A DNA stretch of 64,000 nt. Origin: Neurospora tetrasperma FGSC 2508 (Eukaryota; Ascomycota; Sordariomycetes; Sordariales; Sordariaceae). Below the pieces are notes generated by a model, which was not told where the DNA came from, searched no databases, and saw nothing but the letters and a program-made list of their open reading frames with translations. How positions within the stretch are numbered: position 1 is the first letter of the stretch; each line of letters begins with the position of its first letter. The stretch covers positions 2,696,632-2,760,631 of the forward strand of contig NW_009799104.1 in NCBI RefSeq assembly GCF_000213175.1. The letters are read 5' to 3'. Below are positions 24,131 to 38,300 of this stretch, in pieces. The translations under genes and the position numbers were made by a program.

Positions 24131-26620
24131 TTATTAATTACTTCTTCGCAATATAGAAAATCATTGTTAGTACTATTAGTTTAAGCGGAATTAGCAACCT
24201 TTACTACGCGTAAAGTAGTCGCATTTCCCTTCCCGATTAGAATATTAATCTATCACTAATAGTTACTACCGAATAACTTCTTATATTACTAATTATAGCC
24301 TATTAAAACTTCTTTAATTATCTTCTTAATGAAATTATTACTTACGCTCCTAAAATTTAAAACACTTCCTTCTTCCTGTACTTAGTCCTCTTCTTTTATT
24401 TTTTTAACATCTTCCTCTATTTCGGCCTTAGTATTATAAATAATTTAGAGTTTTATCGTGTTAGTTAATTAATTGAAATTCGCGGCGGAGAACTCCCTAA
24501 TATCGTTACGGTGAATAGGACTATTAGGAATACTATATAAATAGATTAGAGACTAGTAGTCCGCTGCTCTAGTATAGGTTCCTCCGATAGTCCAATATAG
24601 TATTAATTAGCGGATTAGAATATTCGTTAGGAGGTCTATTAATATAAGCGCTTAGCTAAGGCTAATTAGGGTCTTAATGAGCGGGGTAGTACCTAATTAG
24701 CTAATTATTCGGGTTTAAAACCAATTGAACCGTTAATAAGCAATTTATTTTATAATTACAGAAACTAATAAATAGTAGGCGGATTCTATTTATAGTAGCT
24801 CTAAATCCCCCTTATCGGGTACTTCCTTATAAGAAGGCTTCCTATACGTAGGACGAATACTAAGCGTATTAGAGCGAGGAATGGAGAGGTAGTATACTAC
24901 TAAGGGGGTATAATAATTAACAGCTCTATAAGGGAGGTAATTACGTTATGCGTAAGCGGGGCCAAAGTAGAGGGAATCGCTAGGCCAATCGATGCCCGGA
25001 GCGTAATATACTAGGTAAAAGTAACCGAAGATAATAGGGTTATCTTCGGCGAAGTTATAAATAATAAGATTAATAACTTTATAATAAGTTCCTACCTATA
25101 TTATTACCCTAGTAAAATAGGTAATACTACTTATAATTTAACTATTAACAAAATATAATAGTTTAAGGATTAGTAGTTTGAAGAGAGGGAGGCGATACTA
25201 GAATACAAAGTATCAATTATTAAAATTAAGAGTAGTATAATTACTATTAATAAGTATAGAATCATATAATTTATATAGTCCGAAGGAAAGGTAGATAAAG
25301 AAACTCAATAAATTAGAGTATTTGTAACAATTATCTACTAAAAATCTATTTATTTTAATAATATTTAACTATATAGGGACAAACCCTTATAGTCTTCCTC
25401 TTTATCCTACGGACGGGCGCCTCTAAGTGCGATTTAGGTTAGAAGTTATATATTTCCCTATCTCCAAACCGAATTAGCCTTATTGCCTATAAAGGGGCCG
25501 ACGAAGCCGGGCTAGTAAATTAGGAGTGGATAGTAATAACTACCGGGAGTACTAAAAATTAGAGCGGCCGCCGGAAAACCTTTAGGGAAATTAATACTTA
25601 TAATATTAATTTAGTAGCTACCGCTATAATTAGGGCGCCACTAGCCGTAACTATACTAACCCTAAGCCGGCTACTATTATTATTAACTATTATCATTATT
25701 AATATTATTATCATTATTATTACTGCTACTATTCTTATTCTTATTATTATTTCTATTTCTATCTTTACGGGGCTTAACTTCCTTCTTAAAATTAATATGA
25801 AAGCGGTATTCCGCTGAGTAATAGCCCTTTCTACCGTAGCGGGTACATATACTATGCTTGGTACAGTATTTAAAAACCTTGTTATTGATTATATACGAAA
25901 TTTAGATATCGGAGGTAAATATTGCATTAAGGTCTATAGCAGAACTTCCCTAGCTAATAGTAACCACTCCAGTAATTATAGAAGTATTAGGGGTATTGGC
26001 AGTAGTAGGACTAAAGCTAGTCTTATAGTAAAGGTTAGAACTCTTATTACGCCAATCTTTATCTTCTAAATTTCTTATAAAATTACGGGCGAAGGTCAAT
26101 TATTTATTGTACTTATCGTTAGCAGGCTAAAGGTTTTAATAAATGATAATAATACGGACGTAGTCCGAGATCTTCTAGTATAAATAGTAGGTCTTTATAT
26201 TATCGTCGAAATTGTAGCGATTAATTAAGCGAATAAAGTTATCTTCGAATTCCTACTACTTTATACCTTTAATTATCTTCAACTCTTCAAATTTATAGCG
26301 GGAATACATAGTAATATCGATGTTATTGTACTTTGTAGTGAATTCTACCAAGAGGGCCTCGGCTATAAACTATTTAGCCGGGAGCTCCGCCAAGATCTTA
26401 ATAAACCTAAATTTAATAACTTTAAAAGGGGCGCCCTCAATAGAACAAATAATAAATAAGAACTTCTTACATTCGGTTATACAAAATTGGAGGTCGTCCG
26501 TTTAAAGGAACCAGATACGGAGTTACTAGGCGCAAAATTTGATAGAGCGCTCAATAGTCGTTTAGTTATAGCGTTATTGATTACTTTAAAATGGACTAGG
26601 TCGTATACGAGCGTTCTATT
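24131..26620 (-). pseudogene. G2 protease and gag region
   Basis: By position this should be the protease and gag of G2. The minus strand has long stretches broken only by TAA/TAG. A trinucleotide-rich stretch (25670-25770) would encode Asn/Asp-rich linker on that strand. Just before it, near 25790-25850, is a segment consistent with a zinc knuckle, but I cannot align it confidently. Open plus-strand frames at 25854-26069, 26320-26505 and 26487-26699 are antisense. Confidence 0.45.
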
Positions 26621-26630
26621 CCCCCTAAGA

Positions 26631-29140
26631 GATAACCTCTCCATACGCACCAAAAACCTCTATGTACGCACCTCAGACCAGGTAGTAGCTATTATATAAA
26701 TTATATTTTTTTAATCGTAAAAAACGTCATTTATCATATCTTGAGTTGGGTTAACCCAGTTTATACCCTACAAATCTTAGGCTTACTAGCAAATCTAATA
26801 GTACCAATCTAGTAATACTCTTGTAGTATTGAGGGCGGTTGTATTATACTCTATTCTTTTCTAAATACTTATATCTAATAGCTTAGAGCTTACGTTTAGT
26901 AGGTTAGAGAGTTTAGAGCTATTCAATAATAACTCCCTCGCCGCCTACTCCCTCGCTGCCTACTCCCTCGCCAATTACTCCCTTACCCCTATTTCCTAAT
27001 ATTTACCCAATTCGTTATCCTCCTCCTCCTCGTTATTACTATTAATTACTTTAATATAGTTATATACTTTATTTTAAGTATTAAATTCCTTAATATTAGG
27101 CCCCTTTTTGTATTAGGAATAGTTATAGCGTACTAAAGTTCGAATAGTAGCTAGGTTATATAATTTACCCTTTAGTCTAACTAATCGGGTAGATTTACTT
27201 AACCTAATTAGTAGTACTATAAATACGGGTTCGTTATTAAAATAGCCCCCCTTATTTACGTAGGCGGCCTTTAGGTATTACTTTAATAATTGGCTTATAT
27301 TTAAAATAGTTATTTATTGTATCCTAATATATAAATTGATATAGGGAATAACTAGACTATAGATAGTAACCGTAATTTATATAAAGTTAGTACAAATATT
27401 AGAAGGGGTAATAAACCGCTTTAATTATTAGTACTATTTTACCCTCGTTGAATAGTAACTCTTTTTTGTAAGTATAAGAAAGCCTATATTAGGATTTGAA
27501 ACTATTTAAATAAGGTTGAAGAGGGGTACTAGGGAGACCTAATTGTATAAATAGTAGTATAAATTTGAATTTATAGTATTAGCGGTCTATAAGATTAAAT
27601 ACCTATATTAATAATTCGTACGGGCACTCCCCCATCTACTTACAATTAACCTACTTAATATATATATAGCTATTAAACTTTATTAACTTATTTAGATAAA
27701 TTTTATAATAATAATTTATATATTAAAGGTAAGCTTTATATAGCTTAATTAAATTACTATAAGCTGAAAGTCTATAGCTCTTTAAGGAACCGTTATCAGT
27801 TTCGTTTAGTAATATAGTTCTTTATCCCTAATTAAAGTAGTATTTAATATAGTGACCTACCTACTCTTTTTTATAGAGTATTAACGTTTCCCTAATTTAC
27901 GAAATAATATTATCCTATTAGCAGCTAAATTAACGTTATAAAATAGATTAACTACGCTCCAAACCTATTATATCCGAGGAGTAAATTATATATTACTATA
28001 TAAAGAATAGTATTAATTATATATTAGTAACCTTATTTAGTAAAGGGTCTAGTTTAGCCTTAGTTCTAATAATTATTAAAACCCGGGTATAATAATGCTT
28101 CAAATCTTCGAAATCCTCTTTATTATACTATTCTTCTTCTTTCTTATTCTATTTCTAATTAGAGGAGGGGGGGCGTACCCAATCCTTCTAAAAATAATTA
28201 ATAATATTATAATTAATATACCATATATATCGCTATCTCTAAATATTAGGGAAAGTTTAATCGATAGTACGGGTAAATTAGAGGTTGCTGTTAATTAAAA
28301 TAATTATAGGGTAGGGAATTTCAAATTCGTGGGCGGCGTCTTTAGTTAATTAAATCAAGAAGGCAAATTCCTCCTCCCTCTCATTATTAAACACTACTTA
28401 AAATATAGGTATAGAAGTTCTCTCTAGTATAAGGACTATGTTTTATACGAAGGGGGGGTAATAGTAATTAGTTTTATTTATTATGTCGAATAAAATAACA
28501 TATAGGAATTTTATTTATATTCTATATTAATAATTGATTAATTAAAATATATAGCGAATATATCATCCTCCTCGAATTTCTCGTACTTGAACGCTAAACT
28601 ACTATTCTAGTAATTATTATAGATTCTTTTAATAAACGTTTCGGTATTATTATACCCCTTTCGTAAATTGTAATATTAATACTAAGGTATATTATCGAAG
28701 TCTTTATAAGTCTAAGGAATCTTAGGGTATTTCCTTCTAACTTAACCGAAGATAGCCCGTATTGTAAAGTCTCGTTATAGGAGGAGGTTCTCTAAGAAGG
28801 CATTAGCTTCCGGGTTAACCTTATTACTATATACCTTTTAGCGAAATATAATATAGTTTTCTAATCTATATAATAGGGTATAGCCTTATTATATTAAGTC
28901 TATTACCTGGGTAGTCCACTTCCACCTAATAGCCTTGTTAATTTAGAGTACGATTTTAAATAGGTAATAATGGGCAACTTTTCGTAATATAGACCGCCGC
29001 GTCGTATTAAGATTTTATATTAATAATAGGCGGGGTCGGTATAGTCGCAACGGTATACAATTTTAATAACGGAACCGTCTTCGTTGTAGCTAGGCTTTTT
29101 AAACTTTTAAGTATATTGAATTACAATACTAAAATAATAA
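26631..29140 (-). mobile_element. MULE-3: truncated Mutator-like relic
   Basis: The left end GATAACCTCTCCATACGCACC matches the terminal repeat of MULE-2 and MULE-4. The interior aligns with both through about 29140. There the LTR of G3 begins and the right third of the MULE is missing. A region near 27050-27500 encodes a minus-strand segment with K.LYNLATIR and NYSQYK-type motifs shared by related copies. Stops are of RIP type. The missing right end was not found beyond the G3 3' LTR, so deletion accompanied or followed the G3 insertion. Confidence 0.75.
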
Positions 29141-29346
29141 TTGTCACAGCACCAGAAGCCACGACACCGAAGCCTTAGCGTTCCCCTGCCGTAGTACCAC
29201 AGATCCGAGTTCATATCCTCAGCCCCTATCTCTACCCTATAATATATATAATTTAAGAATAGAATTTTCGCTACTTTCTTCTAATCTTTCCCCCTTCGTA
29301 TAATAATATATCTTTTCTAAAGTCCTTATTAGTAGGTATTGTAATA
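29141..29346 (+). repeat. G3 5' LTR (206 bp)
   Basis: It starts TGTCACAG and ends GTAATA (from GTGACA), forming terminal inverted hexamers. The copy at 63803-64000 on the other strand keeps the unmutated GTGACA end, which fixes the boundary. The next bases, GTTTATTACACC, occupy the primer-binding position and nearly match those after the G1 LTR. Confidence 0.82.
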
Positions 29347-29399
29347 GTTTATTACACCTTTTCTTTTACGGTTATTAAGCCCGACGATACTCTATTATT

Positions 29400-30655
29400 T
29401 CGCTTTCAATTAATTTTAGAATCGGTACCAATTCTGAGTCTCCCCTAGTCCGAGACCCTATATACTACTTAATTACCCTATATATTACCCCGACTATAAA
29501 TCCTACTTCTAGTACTTTATATAATATATTTACGCCGGACTTTAATATAGGAACCCTACGTAATACATTAGCCCGTAATTACTTTCCTTAAGTAGAATGG
29601 TTATATATTTATACGGCCGTTCTTTTTATTAAGAGTAACTTGTACGGCCTTACTTTAATAATAGAATAAGACTTAAATTTATTCTTTTAATTCTAATTCT
29701 ACCTTAGGGTTATCGAAATTTAATTTTCGAACACCTATACATATATCCTCGAACTCTAGTAATAAACTAAAGCAGTTAGTAATTAAACCCTATAAACTTA
29801 GTAGTAAGCCGAAGCGGCTAATAATTAAGCCTTATAAGCCTAATGATAAATTCGGAAATTGAAGCCTAAGTATAATAATATGTTATTAAAGTTATAGTAT
29901 AAATACGGAACTAGGCCGCATAAACTACCATTTAAACCTAATAGTTCCATAATAATCCTATTACGACCTTTATTTAAACGGTGCCCTACCGGCCGTAAAG
30001 CGCCGAACCCTCCGTTTTTTTGGGTACTAAGACCTCCCTTATTGAATAAGAAGAGGAATATACTAATTAGAAATTGTTTATTCGTATTAAATTTACCTTT
30101 AACAATACGGCCTACCCTACTCCGGCCGACTATATTCTTTACGTCTCCTAGTACCTATCCGGCGACGGTTATATTCGGGTACGGTCTAAGGTCGATGCCG
30201 TTGCGTTAATTCCCTTCGACCCCTCTATTTGACTTTTAGGACTTTCTAACTTCTACAACCTTTTTAAATAAGTTAACCCTTACTATATTACTTTTAATAT
30301 TTATACTAAAACAGTATGGGAAATAGACTATTTTAAGTGGGGCAGTTCCGCCTTTGCTAATTTTATTACAAAATTTATTAAATCAGTAGATCTTTATAAA
30401 TTCGATAGACGGCGGAGGGTCGACGCCTTTAACGTAAAAGCTAACCGGATATTCTAAAATACTTTAATTAATATTATTATATGCTCAGCCCCCTATATAT
30501 TTCATTATATAGGTAATACTCTTATATAAATTTATAAATAATATTTTCAATAGGTTATACTAAGGCTATAGCGGTACCGCTCTATGCTTATCTTAATTCG
30601 GATATTCTAATAATACAAGTAACCCTATAGTCCTTAGTAAAGTTTAAATACCCCT
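29400..30655 (+). pseudogene. G3 gag, part 1
   Basis: The plus strand encodes a gag polyprotein. A Lys/Pro/Tyr-rich imperfect repeat (KPYKL...KPKRLIIKPYKP, about 29770-29850) precedes a capsid-like block at 30140-30480. That block includes VDAVALIPFDPSI, WEIDYFKWGSSAFANFITK and DLYKFDRRRRVDAF. This composition and spacing fit retrotransposon gag. The frame runs into the target site of MULE-4 and resumes at 33714. Stops are Gln- or Trp-type. Confidence 0.68.
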
Positions 30656-30663
30656 TATCAAAA
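30656..30663. repeat. 8-bp target duplication (left) of MULE-4
   Basis: TATCAAAA recurs at 33714-33721. Confidence 0.92.
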
Positions 30664-33600
30664 GAGTTAACCTTCCCGCACGTACCAAAAACCTTAAGGT
30701 ACGTATTTTTTGGAATTTAACAGCTAACATATAAAATATATTATTTTGGGTGTAAAAATCGGGATTTTCAATATCATAAAGTGGGTCAACCCAATAAATA
30801 CCCTATAAATCTTAGTCTTTAACGGGCAAACAAAGGGAATCTAATAGCACCAATCTAATAATACTTTCATAGTATTAAAAAGTCTTCTACTACCATCTAT
30901 AACTAACTGCCTTCTAAATACTCATATTTAATAGTTTAAAACTTGGTTCTAGTAGTTTAGAGAGCTCAGAGAGCTTAGAGAACTTAAAGAGCTTAGAAAA
31001 GTAAAAAGAAATCGATAATAATTTAATAACCTCGTCTCTTATTACCTATTCTCTCGCTATTTATTCCCTCGCCCTTATCTTCCAATATTTACCTAACTAA
31101 TTATCATCCTTCTCTTCATTATTAATTACTTTAATATAGTTATATATATTATCAATATTAAACTCCTCAATACTAGGTCCCTATTTATACCGGGAATAAT
31201 TATAGCGTATTGAAGCTTATATAGTGCTTAGGTTACGTAATTTACCCTTTAACGCAACTGGCGTATATATACGTAAAGTTTCTAATAGTACTACAAATAT
31301 AAATTTACTACTAAATAAACCTCCTTACTTATATAGGCGGCCTTTGGGTACTACCTTAGGAGCTAATTTATATTTAAGATATTTATCTACCGCATCCTAA
31401 TAAAGTAATGAATATAAAAGATACCGAGTACATAAATAATAATTTACATATCGCTAATATAAATACTATAATAGATAATAAACTTCCTTTATAATTAGGG
31501 TCGTTTTATCCTCCTTTAATAAAACCTCTATTTTATAAGTAAAAAGGAATCTATACTAAGCTCTAAAATTGTTTAAATATAGTTTGAGAAGGATACTAAG
31601 GAGCCCTAACCACTTAGAGGGTAATATTAATTTAGATTTATATCATTAGTAATTAATAAAATCGAATATTTAAATAAATAGTTTGTAAGGGTATTTACTT
31701 ATTTATTCGTAATTAACCTACTTTATATAAATATAACTATCAAATTTAATTAGTAAATTTGTATATACCTTATAACGGTAGTTAATATACTAAAAGTAAA
31801 TTTTATATAGTTTAGTTAGCCTAATACAAATTAAGAGACTATAATTCTTAAATAAACTATTATTAACTTTATTTAGTAATATAGTCCTCTATCCCTAATT
31901 AAAATAATTCCTAATATAATATCCTACCTACTCCTTCTTATAAAGTAATATCGTTTTTCGAATCTATAAAACAATATCTTCTTACCTTCCAAACTAACTC
32001 CGTAAAATAGACTAAACACACTCGAAGTCTACTATATTAAAATAGTAAATTATATATTATTATATAAAGAATAATACTCATTAATATATTAGTAACCTTA
32101 TTCAATAACGGGTTAAATCTAACCTTAATTCTTATCATTATTAAAACTCAAGCGTAACATCATTTTAATGCCTCAAAATCTTCTTTATTATATTACTCTT
32201 ATACTTTTTAATTATATAAAAGACTGTAAACCTAATCCTTCTTAAAGTAATTAATAATATTATAATTAATATACTAAATATATTACTATCTTTATATATT
32301 AGGGAAAGTCTAATCAATTATACTAGTAAGTTGGGGATCGCCATCGGTAATAGCTACTACTAAATAAGGGATTTTGGATTCGTTAATAGCGTCTCTAATA
32401 CACTATATTAAAAATATATAACCCTCTTCCCTCTTATTATTAAATACTAATTGAAAAATTAATATATAAGTCCTCTCTAATATAAGGATTAGTCCCTAAA
32501 CTAAAAGGAGATAATACCAATTAGTCTTATATATTATATTAATTAAAAGGATATATAGAAACCTTAACTATATCTAACAATAATATTTAATTACCCAAAA
32601 AGTATAATGGAGCGTATTATTATCTCCCTTAAAGACTTTATATTTAAATACAAGAACCCTATTACTATTATAATCGTCGTTGAACCGCTTAATAAAAGTC
32701 TAAGTATCATTATAGCCTTATTATTAACTACGGCGGGCGTTCTAATATATATTATTAAAGTCTTTATAAATCCAAGGAATCTCGGAATACTTTTCCCTAA
32801 TTATAGTAAAAATGGTCCGTATAGTAAAATCTTATTAAAATAGGAGGTTTCTAATAAAGTACTTAGCTTCTAGATTAACCTCGCGTTTAAAACCGTTACT
32901 ACAAAATATAAAATAGCCTTTTAAAGTACGTAATAGAGGGTAGCCTTCGTATATAAAATTTATAGCCCGGATAGTCCATCCCTAACCAGTACTCTTTTTG
33001 AATTGGAGTACGATTCTAAAAAGATAATAGCGAACCTTCTTTTGTAATATAGAACGCTTTTTCTAATTATTATTATAAATAACTTAAAGATAATACTCTA
33101 CGTAGTCGCATCGAAACACAACCTTAATAATAGAACTATATACCACATAGCCTAGTTTATTATACTTTTAACTACGCTAAATCAAAATACTAAAGCAATA
33201 ACGATAGTAGAAGGCAACGAAATAGGTATATATCTTATTATAATTATTAATAGACTCGAGAGAGAAGAGGGGGTCCTTGGCTAGTATAATCCACATCGTA
33301 TTAGGGTTGAAGAAAATATTAAAAGCAAATATATCGGTCCAAGAGTACGATATACAATGAGGGCGCTTAATAGAAGATATCTAGAGCAATCAATTAATTT
33401 AAAAATTAATTAAATACAATAATTTTACGTATATTAAGAGTAGCTATAAAGTACTATTATAAATACGTATAAAATATTAGTATAATAGTATATAAAATAC
33501 TGGTGCTACAATAGTATAAATGCGTACAATTGGCCGTGTGAAAAAGGGTAAAAAGAAATGGCTAAGTTAGAGCGATATTGCGTGTATTGAAAAGACGAAA

Positions 33601-33713
33601 TTTTGTGGGTAAAAACGGGAATTTCAATATCAGGTGTCATCAGCTGAACCGCCCCAGTTTTCTGGTGGGGGTGCGTACATGGAGGTTTTTGGTGCGTGCG
33701 GGCAGGTTAACTC
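30664..33713 (-). mobile_element. MULE-4: complete 3.05-kb Mutator-like element in G3
   Basis: GAGTTAACCTTCCCGCACG at the left and CGTGCGGGCAGGTTAACTC at the right form the outer inverted repeats, with an exact 8-bp duplication outside. It aligns with MULE-2 and MULE-3 throughout. Its ends are better preserved than its interior, so both termini are certain. Confidence 0.9.
31000..33400 (-). pseudogene. MULE-4 transposase relic
   Basis: Minus-strand transposase remains parallel to MULE-2. The core region at about 32400-32545 corresponds to the KTN...NNKREEGF block at 18200-18320. The N-terminal part lies near 32880-33370 and the C-terminal part near 31080-31400, beside the left end. The frame is destroyed by TAA/TAG. 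An open plus-strand frame at 32607-32843 is antisense. Confidence 0.65.
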
Positions 33714-33721
33714 TATCAAAA

Positions 33722-34960
33722 AAGGCCCCTTTATTTAGGCCGAGAAAGACCGTCGGATAAAGAATAACTTCTATATATACTATAATAGCGCGGGATACTG
33801 TACAATAGGTTATATTATAAGGGGAAGGAGCTGGCCGGCTTCGCCGCCGTTTCTATATCGGCCGAGGTAAAGGCGCGAAAAGCCTAACCTTAATAAAAAA
33901 CGCTATAGGAGGAGGAAAATAAGGGCACCTAATAATTTATATTTATATTCTATAGGCCCTAATACTAGCTTTTCGTTCTTTAGCCTTTTAAAGACCGGCT
34001 TTCTAGCGCCTATCCCCTATTCGGTTATAATCGACTCTAGGTATTTACCTATAAGCTTTATCAATTCTATTTTCGTATAAAACTATAACCTTCCTATTAT
34101 ATTACTATTTCGTCCCTATATTCTAAGGCTTATAAACGGCCGGGAGGGCGGAAAGATTTTTGAATATTATATTATTTCCCTAAGTATTAAATCTTTTATA
34201 AATTAATTAATTCTCTATATTTAGCCGCTCGGCAGCCTTAATATTATCCTTAGCCTACCGTAGCTATAGATGTATAACTTTACAATCGATTGGACTAAAG
34301 GAATTTTAAAATTACTAAGCGTTATAGTAATTGAAATTCCGCTGCCCCTCCCTCGGGCTAATACCGTTGTACTATTATTCCCCTCCGATTACCTAAATTA
34401 AGCTTAGAAACCCGTACTCCGCAACAGTTTTAGACCGATACTAAAACTTTTAAAATAGCGCTATTATACCCCCCTCCTTCTTTAAAAGGTTATATACCGG
34501 CGGCTATTTATAATTTAAGAACAATATTATTTATTTATTCTCTACTTCTAATTTCTCATTCATATATAAGGAGCCCGGTATAGAAATTTATTCCTTTATT
34601 ATAGTACAATTATATTGTCTTATAGAAGAACCTAAATTATATACTATTTTATAGCCTATTAACCCTATTACTAACCTAGACTAAACGTTATAAAGTTTTA
34701 ATACTATTATACTCTGTACCGTCTTTGAAGGGAAATTAATTAAAATACCCCTACCTAATACTATTATAGGCTATAGAGACTAGGTTATTGAGAAATTATA
34801 GCTCTAGCGGGTCTCTACTAAAGATATTCAAAAATATTTTGATAGGAAACCGCCGCCGATTCGCTAGGAAATTTCAAACGCTTTATTCAACTACCTTCGG
34901 CCGTTTTAGAGCGCCTTTAACCTAACTATTATAATAATAATACCCCCCTACTAGCCCTTC
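33722..34960 (+). pseudogene. G3 gag part 2 and protease region
   Basis: The gag frame resumes at the MULE-4 duplication. It carries a charged GRERPSDKE segment near 33740-33765 and an aliphatic stretch thereafter. The protease should lie around 34050-34800, but the Asp-Ser/Thr-Gly motif could not be seen, possibly because RIP changed it. Assigned by position between gag and reverse transcriptase. Confidence 0.45.
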
Positions 34961-36500
34961 AATTATAAAGTTAATTTAATCCCCGGTTACAACCCCCTAT
35001 ACTATTGCTTATACCCTATATATTATAAAAGGAACTATATATTTTTCGGAAATATTTAAATAATTATTTAGCAAATAAGTTTATACGCCCGAATTCCTCC
35101 TTTATAGCGGCCTCGGTTCTATTAATTAAGAAACCGGGTAATAGTATTTATATTTATATTAACTACTAGGATTTAAATAATACTATAATTAAAAATTAAC
35201 ACCCAATTCCGCTAATTCGGGAAACGATTAACGCTTTTAGAAAAGCGAAGTAATTTAGTAAGTTCGATATTATAATAGCGTTCAACCGGCTCCGAATCGC
35301 CCTAAGTAATAAATAGAAAACGGTTTTAATTTGTAAATTCGCTCTCTTCAAATACTTTATTTCTAACTTCAATATAACCGGAGCGCTAGCCTCCTTCTAA
35401 TATTATATTAACTATATACTATTTAATATTGTAAACAAATTTACTATTACCTATTGAAATAATATACTTATTTTTAGCGAAATAAAGGCGGCCTACAAAC
35501 GATACTCAAAAGAAGTAGTCTAGCGTTTTAAGAAAGTAAACTTTACTATCGATATTTAGAAGTACGAATTTTATGAGTATAAAATAAAGTATTTAAACTT
35601 CATTATTTTTAGAGAAGGCCTCCGTATAAACCCTAAAAAGGTTAATTCTGTCCTTAATTGGGGCGTTCCTAAAATATTTAAGGACTTTTAGCGTTTTATT
35701 AGGTTTATTAATTTCTACCAACAATTTATCAAAGGGTTCTTTGAAATAATTCAACCCTTAATAGTACTAATATTTTAGGATAGACAGGTTTCCCCTATAC
35801 CCTAGGATATTATTATAGCCTTTAAATAGTTAAAGAACCCTTTCACAATAGTACTGGTACTATTCTATTATTATTTTAGAAAGGAAGATAATTATTAAAG
35901 TCGATATATTAAATTAAGTATTAGGGGGCGTCCTATTTTAAATTTATAAAAGGGGATAGTAGTACCCTATTACTTTCTTTTTATTAAAGTATTTGCCTGC
36001 TGAATATAATTAAGAAATTTATAATAAGGAATTCTTTTCTATTATTGAAGTATTCGAAGAATAGTACTCCGAATTATAAGGCGCTAAGGACCTAATTGAA
36101 ATTATTATAAATTATAAGGGCCTTTGGTATTTTTACTTCTACGAAGCTATTTGATTGTCGTTGGATTTAATAGTTTAAATTCTTTAACGACTTTTATTTT
36201 CAAATTATTTACCGTCCCGGGTCCTATATCACTATACTTAATAAACTATTCCGCCTACTTAGTAGTATATTGGTAAATAAACGGGACGTAAATAACGACC
36301 GTATTATAAATAGAATATGGATATTCTCACCGTTTAAGAATCAGAGTCCGCTATTAGCTGAATTACTAGTACAGCTCCTTATTTTAAACGTAAAATTCCC
36401 TATCAATAATTATATTCACGCCGCTTACTGGGCGTCCTTGGAGGTAGTAGTAATTATCGTAGCCCTTCAAGACTTTAAATATAAAACGTTCCCCTAGTAT
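34961..36500 (+). pseudogene. G3 reverse transcriptase and RNase H
   Basis: Plus-strand Gypsy reverse transcriptase. A segment near 35340-35400 reads FALFKYF...FNITGALASF (family FGL..Y.VMPFGLTGAPA.F). The catalytic box near 35450-35475 reads Y.NNILIFSE. KYEFYEYKIKYLNFII lies at 35560-35615, and FRFINFYQQFIKGF with PL at 35690-35760 matches the connection (F.GF.N.YR.FI..FS..A.PL). RNase H should follow to about 36400. The first residue after Tyr in the catalytic box is a stop codon, and Asp reads as Asn. Confidence 0.8.
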
Positions 36501-38300
36501 TTTAGGACTATTATTTGTATAATTATAATTAATTATAATATATTTTATAAACGTATTCATAATAATAGGCGGACGTTTATTCCCTTACTTCCGAAGAATA
36601 GGCTTTAAATTATTTACTATATATATAGTTTAGTATCCGGAGGCTACCCTAGCTATTTCAAAACCTATAATTTAGTTAGGCGATTATATATATAGTTTAA
36701 CCTCTCTTGCAATATAATTACCTTTATCCGGGGTTGTTATTTATATATACGAATTAAGATTTTAAAATATTTTTCCCCCGGCCTCTTCGAATTATTATCG
36801 GTCCCCTTTCAATCCTAGTCCGATACTTTAATAGATTTTATAGGTCCCTTCCCGGAAGTAAAGGTTAATAGCTATATTTATTCATATATTATAGTAATTA
36901 TCGACTGGGTAACGAAAATATACTACTATATCTCTATTTATAATTTAATCACTTAAACTACTATTAAAGCCTTCCTAAGAGAAGTTTACCGCCTCTATAG
37001 TTTTTTAATTCTATTACCTCCAATAGGGGCGCCTAGTTTATTGCCTTGTTCTAGAAGGAGTTTTAGTAGTAATTAGGTATTTAATAGCGGTTATTATCGT
37101 TGGTATACCCTAAAACCGACGGCTAAATGAAAATTATTAATACTACTATCGAATAATATTTTAGAACGTTCTACTTCTAATAATAAAACGATTAACTATA
37201 GTAACTCTTATTAGTAAAGTTCGTTGCTAATAATTATATTTCCAAGACTATTGGCCTTAACCCCTTCTTGATAAATTATAAATAGTATTTAAGGATAGGA
37301 ATAGAATTATTACTACTTTATAGCGCCCTTATATTAGATATATAATATTAGGGAGTTTTAGACGTTTAGTATATTCAAGAAAGAGTAGATAGAATTGTTA
37401 CCCGAGCCCGATTATTTATAGAAGAAGTTTAGGAGAAATACCGCCGTTACGCTAATGTAACGAAATCCGACGCTTTATATTATATTATAGGGGATAAGGT
37501 TTAGGTTAGTACTTATTATTAGCATTAGGGCTATTTATATATCAAATTATTAGATATATAGGCCGGCCCCTTTATAGTGGAGAAGGTTTATAAGAAGGCC
37601 GTAGCCCTCATAATAAATATATTTTATAAAGTCTTCTTTATTTTCTATACTTCCTTCGTCCAACTATATTAGAACAGCCTTCTGGGTTAGGCTATATTTA
37701 ACGAAGACTTCGATAGGTAGGCCTAGGGCGCTACAGCGTTTCTAATTAACCTTAGAGAGGAGGAATAGTATTTCGAATAAATTCTAAATTCGAAGTAGGA
37801 TAAGAACGGCGCCTTAGAATATAGGATAAAATAGTTAAAATTATATAGACCCAATTGAGGGCGGGTAGAAGACTTTTAGGAGAATATTAGTAATATTCAG
37901 GACTTCTATATTAAAACCTAATAAAATTAAGCCCGGCCTTATAAAGGGATATTAAAATAGTAGTATAGGAACGTTATAATAACGGGGGAACTATATTAGA
38001 ATAATAGCGAATTACCCGTAGGAATTTATACTTATGATAAATTATAAATAGGAGTAGCCCGGAATATTAGCCCCCTAAATACCTTTGATAAACTACTTAA
38101 TTAACCCTAATAAGCCTCTAAGAAATGGGAAAATGATTTATGACCTAGAGAAATAATTTAGGATTTAGAAAAAGAATATTAGGCCAACCCTAGGGATAGA
38201 AAGAAAATTTAGAACTTGGAAGAAGGACGCTGGGCGGTAGGACGGGTTAGTAATTTATATTTATATACGAGGTATAGGGGATATACTTCTTTGAATAGTA
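36501..38300 (+). pseudogene. G3 integrase and C-terminal region
   Basis: Plus-strand integrase. The core begins near 36870 (YIYSYIIVIIDWVTK, family ILVVVDRLTK, first catalytic Asp kept). It continues with AFLREVYRLYSF near 36970-37000 and YPKTDG near 37108-37125 (family HPQTDGQTE). At 37290-37450 are segments matching the YG..P....D post-core region. The remainder to about 38300 is charged and may include a chromodomain, not confirmed. Stops are RIP-type. Confidence 0.75.

Larger units (their letters stand above)
20530..26620 (-). mobile_element. G2: Gypsy retrotransposon relic (minus strand)
   Basis: The minus strand reads gag, reverse transcriptase, RNase H and integrase from right to left. 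A 416-bp MITE (22465-22880) sits in the RNase H portion, and MULE-3 begins at 26631. LTRs are not delimited. RIP has turned many Gln and Trp codons into stops. It differs in sequence from G1, G3 and G4. Confidence 0.75.
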
